From: Candidatus Poribacteria bacterium
GTDB taxonomy: Bacteria; Poribacteria; WGA-4E; GCA-2687025
Direction of reading: 5' to 3'
Length of the DNA: 64,000 nt
NCBI GenBank assembly: GCA_018644665.1
Contig: JABGQA010000088.1
Span: 62,001 to 126,000 of the forward strand
This document shows, piece by piece, positions 38,120 through 47,600 of the stretch. Under the pieces are notes generated by a model, which was given only the letters and a program-made list of their open reading frames with translations, ran no database searches and had not been told where the DNA came from. Position numbers and translations under genes: made by a program. Within the stretch, counting starts at the first letter, position 1, and each line of letters begins with the position of its first letter.

Positions 38120-39865
38120 CTACCGAGAGGCGCCATGATCCCGTAGAAGCGCGGCGACCTCCTCGGAGTTCGCAGGCAGGTCGGGCGCGTGGCGGGGATA
38201 GTCCGCGTTCGGCGCCTCTGTCCAATGCAGTGGCGTCGCCCAGGCGCCTTGCGCCGCGTTGACGTCGGCTCCCTTTTCCAGAAGGAACGCGACCATCTCG
38301 GTCTTCCCCTTCCGCGCCGCCCATGCGAGCGCCGTCCCACCCTCCTCGTACTCGATGGCGTCGATGTCTGCGCCACATCCCAACAGCGCGTCCGCCACGT
38401 CGAGATTGCCGCCGGTCGCCGCCGTGTGGAGATGGGCCTTGCCGAGCCAATCGGTTCCATTCGGATCGAAGCCGTGATGCACGAGGAGACGGATCGCCTC
38501 GCGGGTCTCCGAGTGAGAGCTGCGCAGGACGCCGCTCCCCAACTGATCGACGCGCTCGGGGTACGCCTCGACCATCTCCTTGAACAGGTCGAAATCCCCG
38601 CAATCCCACAAGCTTGGCGCGAGACCGCTGGTCCCAATGGCCTTCGGGGCGTCTGCTCGGAACGCCTCTAGCACCTCCTCCGGGCTCATCTGGTAGTCCT
38701 GCTTCACCGCGCCGAACTCGCGCAGCAACTTCTGCATGTCGTCGTGCTGGCCCTTGGCGCCGTGCCGATGTTCGCTGATGGAGAGGCAGCATCCGCTGGA
38801 GTCCGAATCAGCGTTCGGGTCGGCTCCTGCCTCGAGCAGCGTGCGCGCCACCTCCAGGTGATTGCCTGCACTCGCCCCGAACAGGGATCGTCCGCGCGTG
38901 GCGAGGTCCTCCGGTTGGTTCGGGTCGGCCCCGTTCGAGAGCAGTAGATTCACGATGCGTAGATGTCCCTGCTCCGCCGCGTATCCCAAGACACTTGCCC
39001 GTGTCGAATCCAGACGATTCGCAGCGTCAGGGTCGTTCTGGAGGATCTCCGCGACGCGTTCTTCATCGCCTATCGCACAGGCGACGGAGAGCGTGCATTT
39101 CGCGCCCTTGGCGAGGAGGTATCCCGTGACGATAGAGCCGTCTCGAATCGAGGAAGGCGGAAGGTCGCGACCGGAACGGTACCAGTAGTCGCCGTGCAGC
39201 GCGAGGAGAATCGGCGTCCTTCCGTCGGCGCGCGGCGCATCGATATCCGCGCCCAGTTCCACCATCATGTCGATCAGCCAGAGCTGACGTGTCATCACCG
39301 CCCAGTGAATGGCGTTGTTCCCGCGAACGTCGCTGGCCTTCGCTAGAGTCGCACGCGCTTCCACGACGGCCTCAACCGCCGAGCGGTCGCGGTTTCGGAT
39401 GGCGTCGGCGAGGGGTTCAAAGTCGGGCGAATAGCCGTAGCGACTCGTCAACGCCGACTCAAGTAGCGACACGACTTCCGTATAGCCCCGCTCCTGCGCT
39501 ATCGGGAGGAGGCGTTGCCATGCCCTGTACATGAAACGCGACCGGCCCGGTTCCGCGCCAGCATCGAGCAAGATCCGAACGACGTTCGGGTTGTTCCCAC
39601 GGACCGCGTTGTGCAGCGGGTACTGGTACCAATACTGCGCGTGCACGAGGTTCGGATCTTTCGCGAGGAGGCGCCGTACCGCGTCCTCGTCGCCGTCGAA
39701 CGCGGAGCAGAAGAGCTCCCATGCGTCGTTCCCGTCGACAGGAATCACGTCGTTCACGTAATGCTCCGTCTTCATCGATGACGGCTGCGTCAGTCGGGCG
39801 CTGATTCGTGTTACGAACGCGTCGTCTCGGGACGGGGCGTTGCTCCGCATGTTCTCTCTTACCAT
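38120..39865 (-). CDS. Ankyrin-repeat protein, truncated paralogue of the ECF-ankyrin fusion
   Basis: 581 residues from ATG 39865 (MVRENMRSNAPSRDDAFVTR), which aligns with the linker just after region 4 of the intact fusion at 40759-43053. Ten or more ankyrin units follow, for example YQYPLHNAVRGNNPNVVRIL, GNNAIHWAVMTRQLWLIDMM and TALAWAARKGKTEMVAFLLE. The sigma part upstream (39866-40281) is decayed, so only the repeat half remains as an ORF; whether it is translated is uncertain, since no good ribosome site is seen. The last 340 bases or so before the 3' end include a tract identical to the paralogue. Followed by the PhyH gene on the same strand. Confidence 0.8.
   Translation of the reverse strand: MVRENMRSNAPSRDDAFVTRISARLTQPSSMKTEHYVNDVIPVDGNDAWELFCSAFDGDEDAVRRLLAKDPNLVHAQYWYQYPLHNAVRGNNPNVVRILLDAGAEPGRSRFMYRAWQRLLPIAQERGYTEVVSLLESALTSRYGYSPDFEPLADAIRNRDRSAVEAVVEARATLAKASDVRGNNAIHWAVMTRQLWLIDMMVELGADIDAPRADGRTPILLALHGDYWYRSGRDLPPSSIRDGSIVTGYLLAKGAKCTLSVACAIGDEERVAEILQNDPDAANRLDSTRASVLGYAAEQGHLRIVNLLLSNGADPNQPEDLATRGRSLFGASAGNHLEVARTLLEAGADPNADSDSSGCCLSISEHRHGAKGQHDDMQKLLREFGAVKQDYQMSPEEVLEAFRADAPKAIGTSGLAPSLWDCGDFDLFKEMVEAYPERVDQLGSGVLRSSHSETREAIRLLVHHGFDPNGTDWLGKAHLHTAATGGNLDVADALLGCGADIDAIEYEEGGTALAWAARKGKTEMVAFLLEKGADVNAAQGAWATPLHWTEAPNADYPRHAPDLPANSEEVAALLRDHGASR
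38271..38610. repeat. 340-bp identical tract, copy 1
   Basis: Identical base for base to 40913-41252 (offset 2642) by visual comparison, lying within two ankyrin genes that differ at many positions on both sides. Consistent with recent gene conversion. Confidence 0.85.
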
Positions 39866-40281
39866 GTTCGTCAGGCCCTTACTGGAGTTGCGCGCGCTTT
39901 CGGAAGGCGGGGTCTCACTGTTCCCGTCGGCAGGTCGAGGGAGTCTACGATTCCGGGCCGGGCGCACCCGTTGATGTAGTAGCAGAGCGCGGTGACGAGT
40001 TGCTCATGCGCGGGGCGTGTCCTGACCGCTTGCATGACCGGCAGTTCACCGGCCTCGGTGCGTTCGCGCGGGTTCGGGTCGCCCGACGCAACCTCCAACG
40101 CGTTCTCCATGGTTGCGGTTGCTATTCGGTTGCCCCGCGTGAGCCGCGCAACCGCGTGACACGATGTGTCTGAGCCACCCGACAAACGCGTCGGGCCGTC
40201 GCAGGCGGTCAAGCGTTCCTCGGCCTCCAGGAATGTCTACTGCGCGGCGTCGTCGGTGAGGCGGAAGGCTCCGAGACGCAC
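39866..40281 (-). pseudogene. Decayed ECF sigma half of the truncated ankyrin paralogue
   Basis: Reading the minus strand, segments of the intact sigma domain recur in different frames: VRLGAFRLTDDAAQ, LRRPDAFVGWLRHIVSRGCA, ALEVASGDPNP, AHEQLVTALCYYING and DLPTGTVRPRLPKAR. Compare the intact LQQPDAFVAWFRQIVSRSCA, EVASGDPNP, EHEQLVTALYYIDGY and VPTGTVKSRLHKARTR. Stops and indels separate them, and the promoter-recognition helix has lost key residues. Region 2 begins abruptly at the junction with the PhyH relic. No functional sigma factor can be made. Confidence 0.8.
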
Positions 40282-40596
40282 GTCCTGATACCATCGCGCG
40301 GACGTGCCACCGGCGGCAGTTTTGGGAAGAGCCTCGTGCCGAACACGTCCAGATCTCGCCCGAGCAGAACCGCGACACGGTCGACGATCTCCGTCTCGAC
40401 GACCGCGACGCCCTGCACCTGCTGACCGTCCTGCCCGAACTCGAACGACCAGTGCGGCGCGCCGATCACCGCCGCACGGCCCTCGCCACGAGGTCGCTCA
40501 GTAGCGGTATCGCTCGAGCTTCTCGCCCTGGAACAGGCCAGGCAGGATCAAGAACCCGTTGTCCTCGATCCGCTCGACTTAGGCTTCGATGAGCAT
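40282..40596 (-). pseudogene. Truncated, decayed PhyH dioxygenase copy
   Basis: Starts with ATG 40596 (MLIEA then a stop codon in place of MLTKAEV), continues VERIEDNGFLILPGLFQGEK (intact: FEDEGFLIFPGLIHGEK), with a further stop and frameshift, then GAPHWSFEFGQDGQQVQGVA and VLLGRDLDVFGTRLFPKL in another frame, and ends at the H/Y-Q-D of the iron site, where the sequence passes directly into ECF sequence. The C-terminal two thirds of the enzyme are absent. It is the PhyH member of the upstream duplicated unit. Confidence 0.8.
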
Positions 40597-40758
40597 CGGG
40601 GCCTTTCTGCCACTGGGTCGGTGGCGTAGCGGTCGGTCGCATGCTCTCTTCCGCATGAGAACGCCACCATCGCCGACATAGGGTGCACGCGGGCTATGGG
40701 ACCGCAACCAGACGGCCACAACCCATTGCATGCGGGCCGTCCGGGGCCGGGATGTGGG

Positions 40759-43053
40759 TCATTCGCGGGAGGCGCCGTGCTGCCGCAGAAGGGCCGACAC
40801 CTCTTCCGAATTGTCAGGCAGGTCGGGCGCGTAGCGTGGATAGTCCGCGTTCGGCGCCTCTGTCCAACGCAGTGGCGTCGCCCAGGCGCCTTGCGCCGCG
40901 TTTACGTCCGCCCCCTTTTCCAGAAGGAACGCGACCATCTCGGTCTTCCCCTTCCGCGCCGCCCATGCGAGCGCCGTCCCACCCTCCTCGTACTCGATGG
41001 CGTCGATGTCTGCGCCACATCCCAACAGCGCGTCCGCCACGTCGAGATTGCCGCCGGTCGCCGCCGTGTGGAGATGGGCCTTGCCGAGCCAATCGGTTCC
41101 ATTCGGATCGAAGCCGTGATGCACGAGGAGACGGATCGCCTCGCGGGTCTCCGAGTGAGAGCTGCGCAGGACGCCGCTCCCCAACTGATCGACGCGCTCG
41201 GGGTACGCCTCGACCATCTCCTTGAACAGGTCGAAATCCCCGCAATCCCACAGCTTCGAGGCAAGATCGGTGTTTCGCGCGGCCTGCGCCGCGTCCGTCC
41301 TGAATTGCTCGAGCACCTGCTCGGAACTCATCTCGTAGGTGTGGGTCACCGCGCCGAACTTACGCAGCAACTTCTGCATGTCGTGGTGTTCGTCCTTGGC
41401 TCCATGTCGGGCTTCGCTGATCGAGAGACATGACCCGCTGGAGTCCATGCCCACGTTGGGGTCCGCCCCTGCGTCGAGAAGCGCGCGCGCAACGTCCAGA
41501 TGATTCCCGGCGCTTGCCTCGAACAGGGATCGTCCGTGCGTGGCGAGATCCTCCGGTTGGTTTGGGTCGGCTCCGTGCGAGAGCAGCAAATTCACGATGT
41601 TCAGATGGCCACTGCCCGCCGCGTAGCCCAACTCACTCGCCCGTGTCGAATTCAGACGATTCGCTGCGTCCGGGTCGTCTCGGAGGATTTGCGCGACGCG
41701 TTCCTCATCGCCGACAGCACAGGCGACGGAGAGCTTGTATTCCGCGCCCTTGGCGAGGAGATATCCCGTGACGATAGAGCCGTCCCGAATCGAGGAAGGT
41801 GTCAGCTCGCGATGGGTGCGGTACCAGTAGTCGCCGTGCAGAGCCAGTAGAATCGGCGTCTTGCCATCGGCGCGTTCCGCATCTATATCCGCGCCCAGCT
41901 CCGCCATCATGTCGATGAGCCAGAGCTGACGCGTCATCACCGCCCAGTGAATGGCGTTGTTCCCGCGAACGTCGCTGGCTTTCGCCAGCGTCGGGCGCTC
42001 TGCCACGACGGCCTCGACGGCGGAGCGGTCGCGGCTTCGGATCGCATCGGCGAGGGTCTCGAAGTCGGGTGAGTAGCCATATCGACGCGTCAACGTCGCC
42101 TCGAGGAGCGCCGCGACCTCAGCATAGCCCCGCTCCCGCGCCATCGGGACAAGGACCCGCCATTCTTTGTACATGAAGCGTGACCTGCCCGGCTCGGCTC
42201 CCCCTTCAAGCAGAATGCGAACGACGTTCGGGTTGTTCCCACGGACCGCGTTGTGCAGCGGGTACTGGTACCAATACTGCGCGTGCACGAGGTTCGGGTC
42301 TTTCGCCAACAGACGCCGGACTTCCTCCTCGTCCCCGTCGAACGCAGCGCAGAAGAGCTCCCATGCGTCGTTCCCGTCGACGGGAATCACGTCGTTCACG
42401 TAGTGCTCCGTCTGCATCTCTTCCGGCTGTGCCAGTCGGGCGCTGATTCGCGTCACGAACGCGTCGTCGCGAGATGGCGCGTTGCTTCGCATGTTCTCCC
42501 TCACCATATCCATCAACCCCCTCTGCAGGCGAGTGCGTGCTTTGTGAAGCCGGGATTTGACCGTCCCCGTCGGTACTTCGAGAAAGTCCGCGATTTCAGG
42601 CTGCGTGTACCCGTCGATGTAGTAGAGCGCGGTGACGAGTTGCTCGTGCTCAGGTAACGACTTGATCGCTTCCATAACCCGACGGTGGAGCTCGCCAGCC
42701 TCGGCGCTTTCGTGCGGATTCGGGTCGCCTGACGCGACCTCCCAGGCGTCCTCCGCCGGGACGGTGAGTACCTGCCTTTTTCGGGTTATCCGGGCGCAGC
42801 TCCGCGACACGATCTGTCTGAACCACGCGACAAACGCATCCGGCTGCTGCAGGCCATCAAGGCTCTTCCAGGCCTCCAGGAACGCCTCCTGCGCTGCGTC
42901 TTCGGCGAGCTGGAAGGCGCCGAGACGCACGAACGCATACCCGACCGCCATGTCCTGATACCGACGCACGATCTCCCCAAACGCCTCCAACCGTTTGGCC
43001 TGAGACGCCCCCATGTCCGTGGCTTGCCTGACTACCGACGCGATCACTACCAT
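40759..43053 (-). CDS. ECF sigma factor with C-terminal ankyrin-repeat array
   Basis: 764 residues from ATG 43053, preceded by GAGGAG. Residues about 25-100 are sigma region 2 (YQDMAVGYAFVRLGAFQLAE, DAAQEAFLEAWKSLDGLQQP), about 135-190 region 4 (LPEHEQLVTALYYIDGYTQP then EIADFLEVPTGTVKSRLHKA). A linker follows, then some twelve ankyrin-type units to the C-terminus (YQYPLHNAVRGNNPNVVRIL, NNAIHWAVMTRQLWLIDMMA, KAHLHTAATGGNLDVADALL). Length is three to four times a normal ECF. C-terminal extensions on ECF factors (SnoaL-like, TPR) are known to control activity, so the ankyrin array is probably a built-in sensor or anti-sigma module; no separate anti-sigma gene is adjacent. A decayed PhyH copy follows. 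Confidence 0.92.
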   Translation of the reverse strand: MVVIASVVRQATDMGASQAKRLEAFGEIVRRYQDMAVGYAFVRLGAFQLAEDAAQEAFLEAWKSLDGLQQPDAFVAWFRQIVSRSCARITRKRQVLTVPAEDAWEVASGDPNPHESAEAGELHRRVMEAIKSLPEHEQLVTALYYIDGYTQPEIADFLEVPTGTVKSRLHKARTRLQRGLMDMVRENMRSNAPSRDDAFVTRISARLAQPEEMQTEHYVNDVIPVDGNDAWELFCAAFDGDEEEVRRLLAKDPNLVHAQYWYQYPLHNAVRGNNPNVVRILLEGGAEPGRSRFMYKEWRVLVPMARERGYAEVAALLEATLTRRYGYSPDFETLADAIRSRDRSAVEAVVAERPTLAKASDVRGNNAIHWAVMTRQLWLIDMMAELGADIDAERADGKTPILLALHGDYWYRTHRELTPSSIRDGSIVTGYLLAKGAEYKLSVACAVGDEERVAQILRDDPDAANRLNSTRASELGYAAGSGHLNIVNLLLSHGADPNQPEDLATHGRSLFEASAGNHLDVARALLDAGADPNVGMDSSGSCLSISEARHGAKDEHHDMQKLLRKFGAVTHTYEMSSEQVLEQFRTDAAQAARNTDLASKLWDCGDFDLFKEMVEAYPERVDQLGSGVLRSSHSETREAIRLLVHHGFDPNGTDWLGKAHLHTAATGGNLDVADALLGCGADIDAIEYEEGGTALAWAARKGKTEMVAFLLEKGADVNAAQGAWATPLRWTEAPNADYPRYAPDLPDNSEEVSALLRQHGASRE
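40913..41252. repeat. 340-bp identical tract, copy 2
   Basis: Partner of 38271-38610, same orientation. Mismatches resume at both edges: on the left GTCGGCT versus GTCCGCC, on the right AGCTTGGCGC versus GCTTCGAGGC. Confidence 0.85.
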
Positions 43054-43523
43054 GCAACTCCTCTTCGCTCCGTCCTGCTACAGAGTGCCGACTTTATAGC
43101 GAGGGGTTCGCAGAACTTGACGAGAGGCGGGAAGGCCCGCGGTCGAGTTTCAGGACGGAAGCTTAGGCAAGCCGCTGCGATACGCGAACCGCTCGCATTG
43201 CCGCTGTTATGGCTGGCCCAGCATGTACGTGATAGCCATCAGTTCGGCATCGAGGCGGGGCCCGTCGGCAGGCGACGTCGCTGCGTGCGCAGGCGCAGAA
43301 CGGCCGGGGAGGTCGGCGCCAGGCGATGGCTTCGCGTGGGCGCCGACGGTGGGTTTCGGCGCGTGCGTGAGTGGCGCGATCACGCCCCTAGATCGCGCTG
43401 GCTCGTTCACTGCCTACGTGAGTCGACGTTCGTGCCGCAAGCGCGTCGCGCGCATGACCGGGGCGACCTCGGGCCACAGCGGCCCTCCGAGGATCACCCG
43501 TTTCTCGGCCCGCTTTCCACGCT
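43054..43523. other. Intergenic stretch without a recognisable gene
   Basis: Separates the ECF-ankyrin start from the zapA stop, both minus strand. Open frames on both strands are short and of random composition. It should contain the ECF-ankyrin promoter and the terminator of the zapA operon, but no clear consensus was found by eye. Confidence 0.5.
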
Positions 43524-43805
43524 CTACGCCGGCGCGTCGACGCTCTCGCTGAGCGTGTGTCGCAGGTGGTCCAAACTGTCGGTCAGGACGCGTTCCGTCG
43601 TGATCCACTCGAACGCGATCTGCAAGGCGGCGCGCATCACCGCGCGCTCCGGCGTGTCGGCCTGGTCGCGGAGCTTGCCGATGTAGTCCCGCACGAACTG
43701 CGCGGCGTGGTGCACGTCCTGCACCTGCTCGGGCGGCACGCGCACCCGGAGGTGCGTGCCCATGATCTCTACCTGTACCGCTTCGGTATCCGGCGATGCT
43801 TCCAT
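43524..43805 (-). CDS. zapA: ZapA-like cell division protein
   Basis: 93 residues from ATG 43805, the usual ZapA size; the frame is open to 43946 but that overlaps aroE in full. The N-terminal beta-rich part (AVQVEIMGTHLRVRVPPEQV) and the following helix (DVHHAAQFVRDYIGKLRDQA) fit the ZapA head, and the C-terminal part is a continuous helix (RAALQIAFEWITTERVLTDS) suited to the coiled-coil dimer. ZapA bundles FtsZ filaments. It is the last gene of the dedA-nadK-recN-ior-aroE run, 20 bases after aroE. Confidence 0.7.
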   Translation of the reverse strand: MEASPDTEAVQVEIMGTHLRVRVPPEQVQDVHHAAQFVRDYIGKLRDQADTPERAVMRAALQIAFEWITTERVLTDSLDHLRHTLSESVDAPA

Positions 43806-43825
43806 TGAGGTTCCCCCACGACGGT

Positions 43826-44692
43826 TCACAGCGAGGCGATGAGTGCGTCGCGCATGACGTCGACGGGAGCCGAAGCGCCCGTCCAGCACTCGAAGGCGAT
43901 GGCGGCCTGATGTACCAGCATCGACAGGCCGTTCAGAACGTCGCACCCGTTGGCCGCGGCCGCTTTCAGCAGGTCGGTCTCGGGCGGCGAGTAGACAATA
44001 TCGTACACTACGAGCGGCGGGGCCAAGAGGCGCCCGTCGACGTTCAGCGGCGTCGACCCATGCATTCCGCCCGACGTGGTGTTCACCAGCATCGCGGCGC
44101 CCGGCAGAGCCTCTTCCAGCGAGTCCGACGTGAGTGCGCAGCCTCGCGCTGCAACGCCCATCCGATCGCGGGCCCTGGCGGCAAGGTCGACGGCGCGTGA
44201 CTCCGTCCTGTTCACAATGACGATCTCGGAGACGCCGACGCTGCCCAACGCGGCGACGACGGCCCGCGCCGCGCCTCCCGCGCCGAGGACGACCACCCGC
44301 TCGCCGTCGGGGACGGCTACGTCGTGATCCCGCATCGCGGCGAGGAATCCCCGAGCGTCGGTATTGTCGCCACGGATGCGCCCGTCCGGCTCGCCGTCGG
44401 GGTCGAATGTGAGTGTGTTGATGGCGCCGATGAACGACGCTTCGTCGCTCACACAGTCCACCAGGTCCAGGAGGGCGGGCTTGTGCGGGACCGTCGCGTT
44501 GATTCCTCGCACGCCAGCCGCGCGGAATCCCGCGACGGCACTCTTGAGATCCTCCGCGACGACGTGGAACGGCACGTACACCCAGTCGAGACCCAGCGCC
44601 GCGAACGCCGCGTTGTGCATTGCCGGCGACCGCGTGTGTGAGATCGGATCGCCGATCACCCCCGCGATCTGGGTCCTACCGGTGATGTTCAC
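43826..44692 (-). CDS. aroE: Shikimate dehydrogenase (NADP+)
   Basis: 288 residues from GTG 44692, whose GTGA overlaps the stop of the upstream oxidoreductase gene by four bases. Substrate-binding motif SHTRSPAMHNAAF and the catalytic lysine in NATVPHKPALLD are present; the NADP-binding loop is VVLGAGGAARAVVAALG, followed by IVNRT where N-R-T selects NADP. The C-terminal MLVHQAAIAFECWTG completes the site. It reduces 3-dehydroshikimate to shikimate, the fourth step of the aromatic pathway. Coupling to an indolepyruvate-type oxidoreductase gene makes chemical sense (aromatic amino-acid metabolism). Confidence 0.97.
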   Translation of the reverse strand: MNITGRTQIAGVIGDPISHTRSPAMHNAAFAALGLDWVYVPFHVVAEDLKSAVAGFRAAGVRGINATVPHKPALLDLVDCVSDEASFIGAINTLTFDPDGEPDGRIRGDNTDARGFLAAMRDHDVAVPDGERVVVLGAGGAARAVVAALGSVGVSEIVIVNRTESRAVDLAARARDRMGVAARGCALTSDSLEEALPGAAMLVNTTSGGMHGSTPLNVDGRLLAPPLVVYDIVYSPPETDLLKAAAANGCDVLNGLSMLVHQAAIAFECWTGASAPVDVMRDALIASL

Positions 44693-47600
44693 GGAGCGCT
44701 TTCGTGGTCGAGTTCGTCGGATTGGCCGACGCCGCGGGCGTCCAGCAGCTTCTGCACGCGACGGCGCGCCACGTCCATCGTGGGATACCGAATGTCTCGA
44801 TACCCGCGCACCTCCTCGGGACACTCCAGCGCCTCGACCATCCGCATGTAGCTCGCCTCGTCCGCATAGGAGAATCGCTGCACGATGCCGATGTACCAAT
44901 CGCGGAATTCGCGTTCTCGCCGGTGCCACGCCGGCAACATCTTACGCAGGAACTTCATGCGGCGCATCGCGCGCAGGTGCCAATCCCGAGTTCGCATGCG
45001 GAACTCAACGTCCCGTCCGAATATGGTGAACACCGGCCGATTAAGGTGCGTGTACTTGATGGAGTCGCCGTTCGCGGGCTCCACGCCATACCGCGCGTAG
45101 TCGCGTCTGCGCTTCTCTTCGCTCGTCAGCAGATGCGCGACGTAAACCTCGTCCTTGATGCACATCGCCTTGTGCAGGTAGTGAATCACGGCGCATGTCG
45201 CGGCATAGCCACGCGCCGCGTCGTCGTCGGCGTACACCTGCAACACCAGATCCACGTAGCGCCGCGCGAACGCCGCGTCCTGGTACTGGATCATGTCGTA
45301 GATGCGGATCGCGGCGTGCCGTTGCTCGTCGGGTGGCAGTTCCGCAAGCGCGTTCACCGCGCCACGCGCCATTTCCTCGTACACGCGCGCGATCTTGTCG
45401 CCGCGCTTGCCGTGGCGCCCGCGCAGTATACCCGATTTGTCCGCGATCGCCTCTTCCGTCGTCTGGTCGACATCCGCCTCGAAGCGCTCGGGCTGCTCGG
45501 CCATCACGCGGCCGATGCGGAAGGCGTCCAGGTTTGCGGAGATGTCGCGCGCAGGCACGCTATGCTCGATGGCCCAGAGCATCGTATCCAACGAGAAGGG
45601 TAAGAGCCCTCGCTGGTACGCGGTCCCGAGGAGCATCAGGTTGCCGTATATCTTGTTCCCGAGGAACTTCTCGGAGACCGTGGCGAAGTCCGCGGCGAAG
45701 TAGCCTCCGTCGACGGTCTGGGCGCGTACGCGCGCGTCGATGTCCTCGGCGTCGTAGTCGGCGCGGCCGATGAGCATCGGGATCGTGTCCGTCTTGGCGG
45801 TGTTCAGGACCACGCGCGTGCGGTCCCGCGCCGCGAGCCGCATTTTGCCGTCCGCGTCCATCGCGCGAGCCGCCTCCAAGGCGTCCATCCCCAGAACCAC
45901 GTCGGCCTTGCCGGCCGGTATCAGCGTGGACAGCACCGTCTCCGGGTCCTTCGACAGGATGAGATGCCCGTAGACGCCGCCGTTGCGGATGGCCAGACCC
46001 TTCTTGTCACAAAAGCGGACATCGTAGCCGTCCCTATGCCCCGCCTGGGTCAGCACCGCGGAGAGGACGCCGATGCCCATGCCACCGACGCCCGCGGAGT
46101 AGATGTTGTAGACATCGTCGAAGTCGGCGCTGCGGGGTTCCGACTCGGGATGCACCGGGAAGTCCTGCGCTTGCGGGCGCGCCGTCCGCTCGACCGTCAC
46201 CTCCTCGAAGGAGGGGCAGACCAACGCCTTCGCGCACGCCAGGTCGGCCACGCAGGTAGATCGGTCGGTTTCGATCTTGGGACCGTAATCCGTGTCCACG
46301 ATCTTCAGGGCCGGGCAGCCCGTGAATCTTGTGCATTCCAGGCAGAACTCACATGCCTCGGGCGTGATGTTCACATGCGTTTCGCTGCGCACGAAGCCCT
46401 GCTCGGCGATCACCTTCGCCTTTTCGCGTCGCTTCTTGCGATGGTGGGTGATCCCGCATTCCTTGTCCGCGATGACGATCTTCACGCCGTCGTGGAGAAT
46501 TGTGGACTCCAGCAGCTTCCTGAACGAGTCGTGGTCCGACGGGTCGGCGCGGACGATCAGACTGTCGTGCGTGCCAGCGAGGCCCCTCAGCGTCTGCTCG
46601 ATGTCTTGGACGCGCGTCGGATTGCCCATCAGGTCGTGTTCGAGGCCGGGCGTCGTCTGGTGCCCCGTCATCCCGGTGGTCTTGTTGTCCAGGATGATGT
46701 ACGTGATGTCCTGCCCATGCTTGATCGAATCGGAAATCCCGATCACGCCGCTGTGGAAGAACGTCGAGTCGCCCATGAAGACGACCTGCTTGTTCGTGAT
46801 GAACTTGTCGATACCCGCGCCCGTGCCGCCCCCGCCAAGGCCCATCCCCGAGAGGTTCACCATGAGATGGTCGAACGGCTCGAAGGTGAACATGCTGTAG
46901 CAGCCAATGTCGCCGTGGAACACGACCTTCGTCGGGCCGGTCCCGTAGTTCTTCTCCATGTACTCCGGGTCCGCGAGGTCCAGGTACATGCGCTCCAGGA
47001 TGGCGCCCGAGTCTCGATGTGGGCATCCCGGACAGAAGCCCGGCGTGCGTGCGGGCAGCATTGAGAGTTGTGTCGAGTCGAACGCGGAAGCCGGCGGCTC
47101 TGGGGCGGTCACGAACGCCTTCTCCCGGGCGAGGCGCTCTGGCGTGACGCGGACGTCGTCCACATGCTCTAGCAACGGGATGATGCAGGAGAGGACGATC
47201 GTCGGGTTCAGGCCCTGCGTTACCGGGAACCCGTCGAGACCGAAGGGGAACCGCTTGCCCCAGACCGGCGGTGCGTCTTCCACGACGCCATCGCGCGCGG
47301 CGTCGCTCAGAAGCTCCTTGATCCCACCCTCCATCAACGGCCGACGTTCCTCCGCCACGATGAGGTGGTCGACCGTGGCGGCGAACTCGAAGATGTATTC
47401 CGAGTCGATGGGATACGACATCCCCATCTTCAGGATGGGTATCTGTCCCTGCAAGCCAAGCTCATGCAGCGCGTGTTCGAGGTACAGATAGGCCCCGCCG
47501 CTCGCGACGAATCCCACCTGCGAGTGCGGTTTCGGGTGCACGATGCGGTTCACACCCATGTCGCGCGCGCGGCGGAGGATCAGCGGGAACCTCTCGTTGA

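Noticed and set aside
38160-38792. Extension of the PhyH frame upstream to 38792 on the minus strand
   Set aside because: That segment is an out-of-frame reading of the ankyrin gene; the PhyH start is ATG 37982.
43054-43523. Possible coding relic between ECF-ankyrin and zapA
   Set aside because: Frames on both strands show only GC-driven R/A/G-rich composition.
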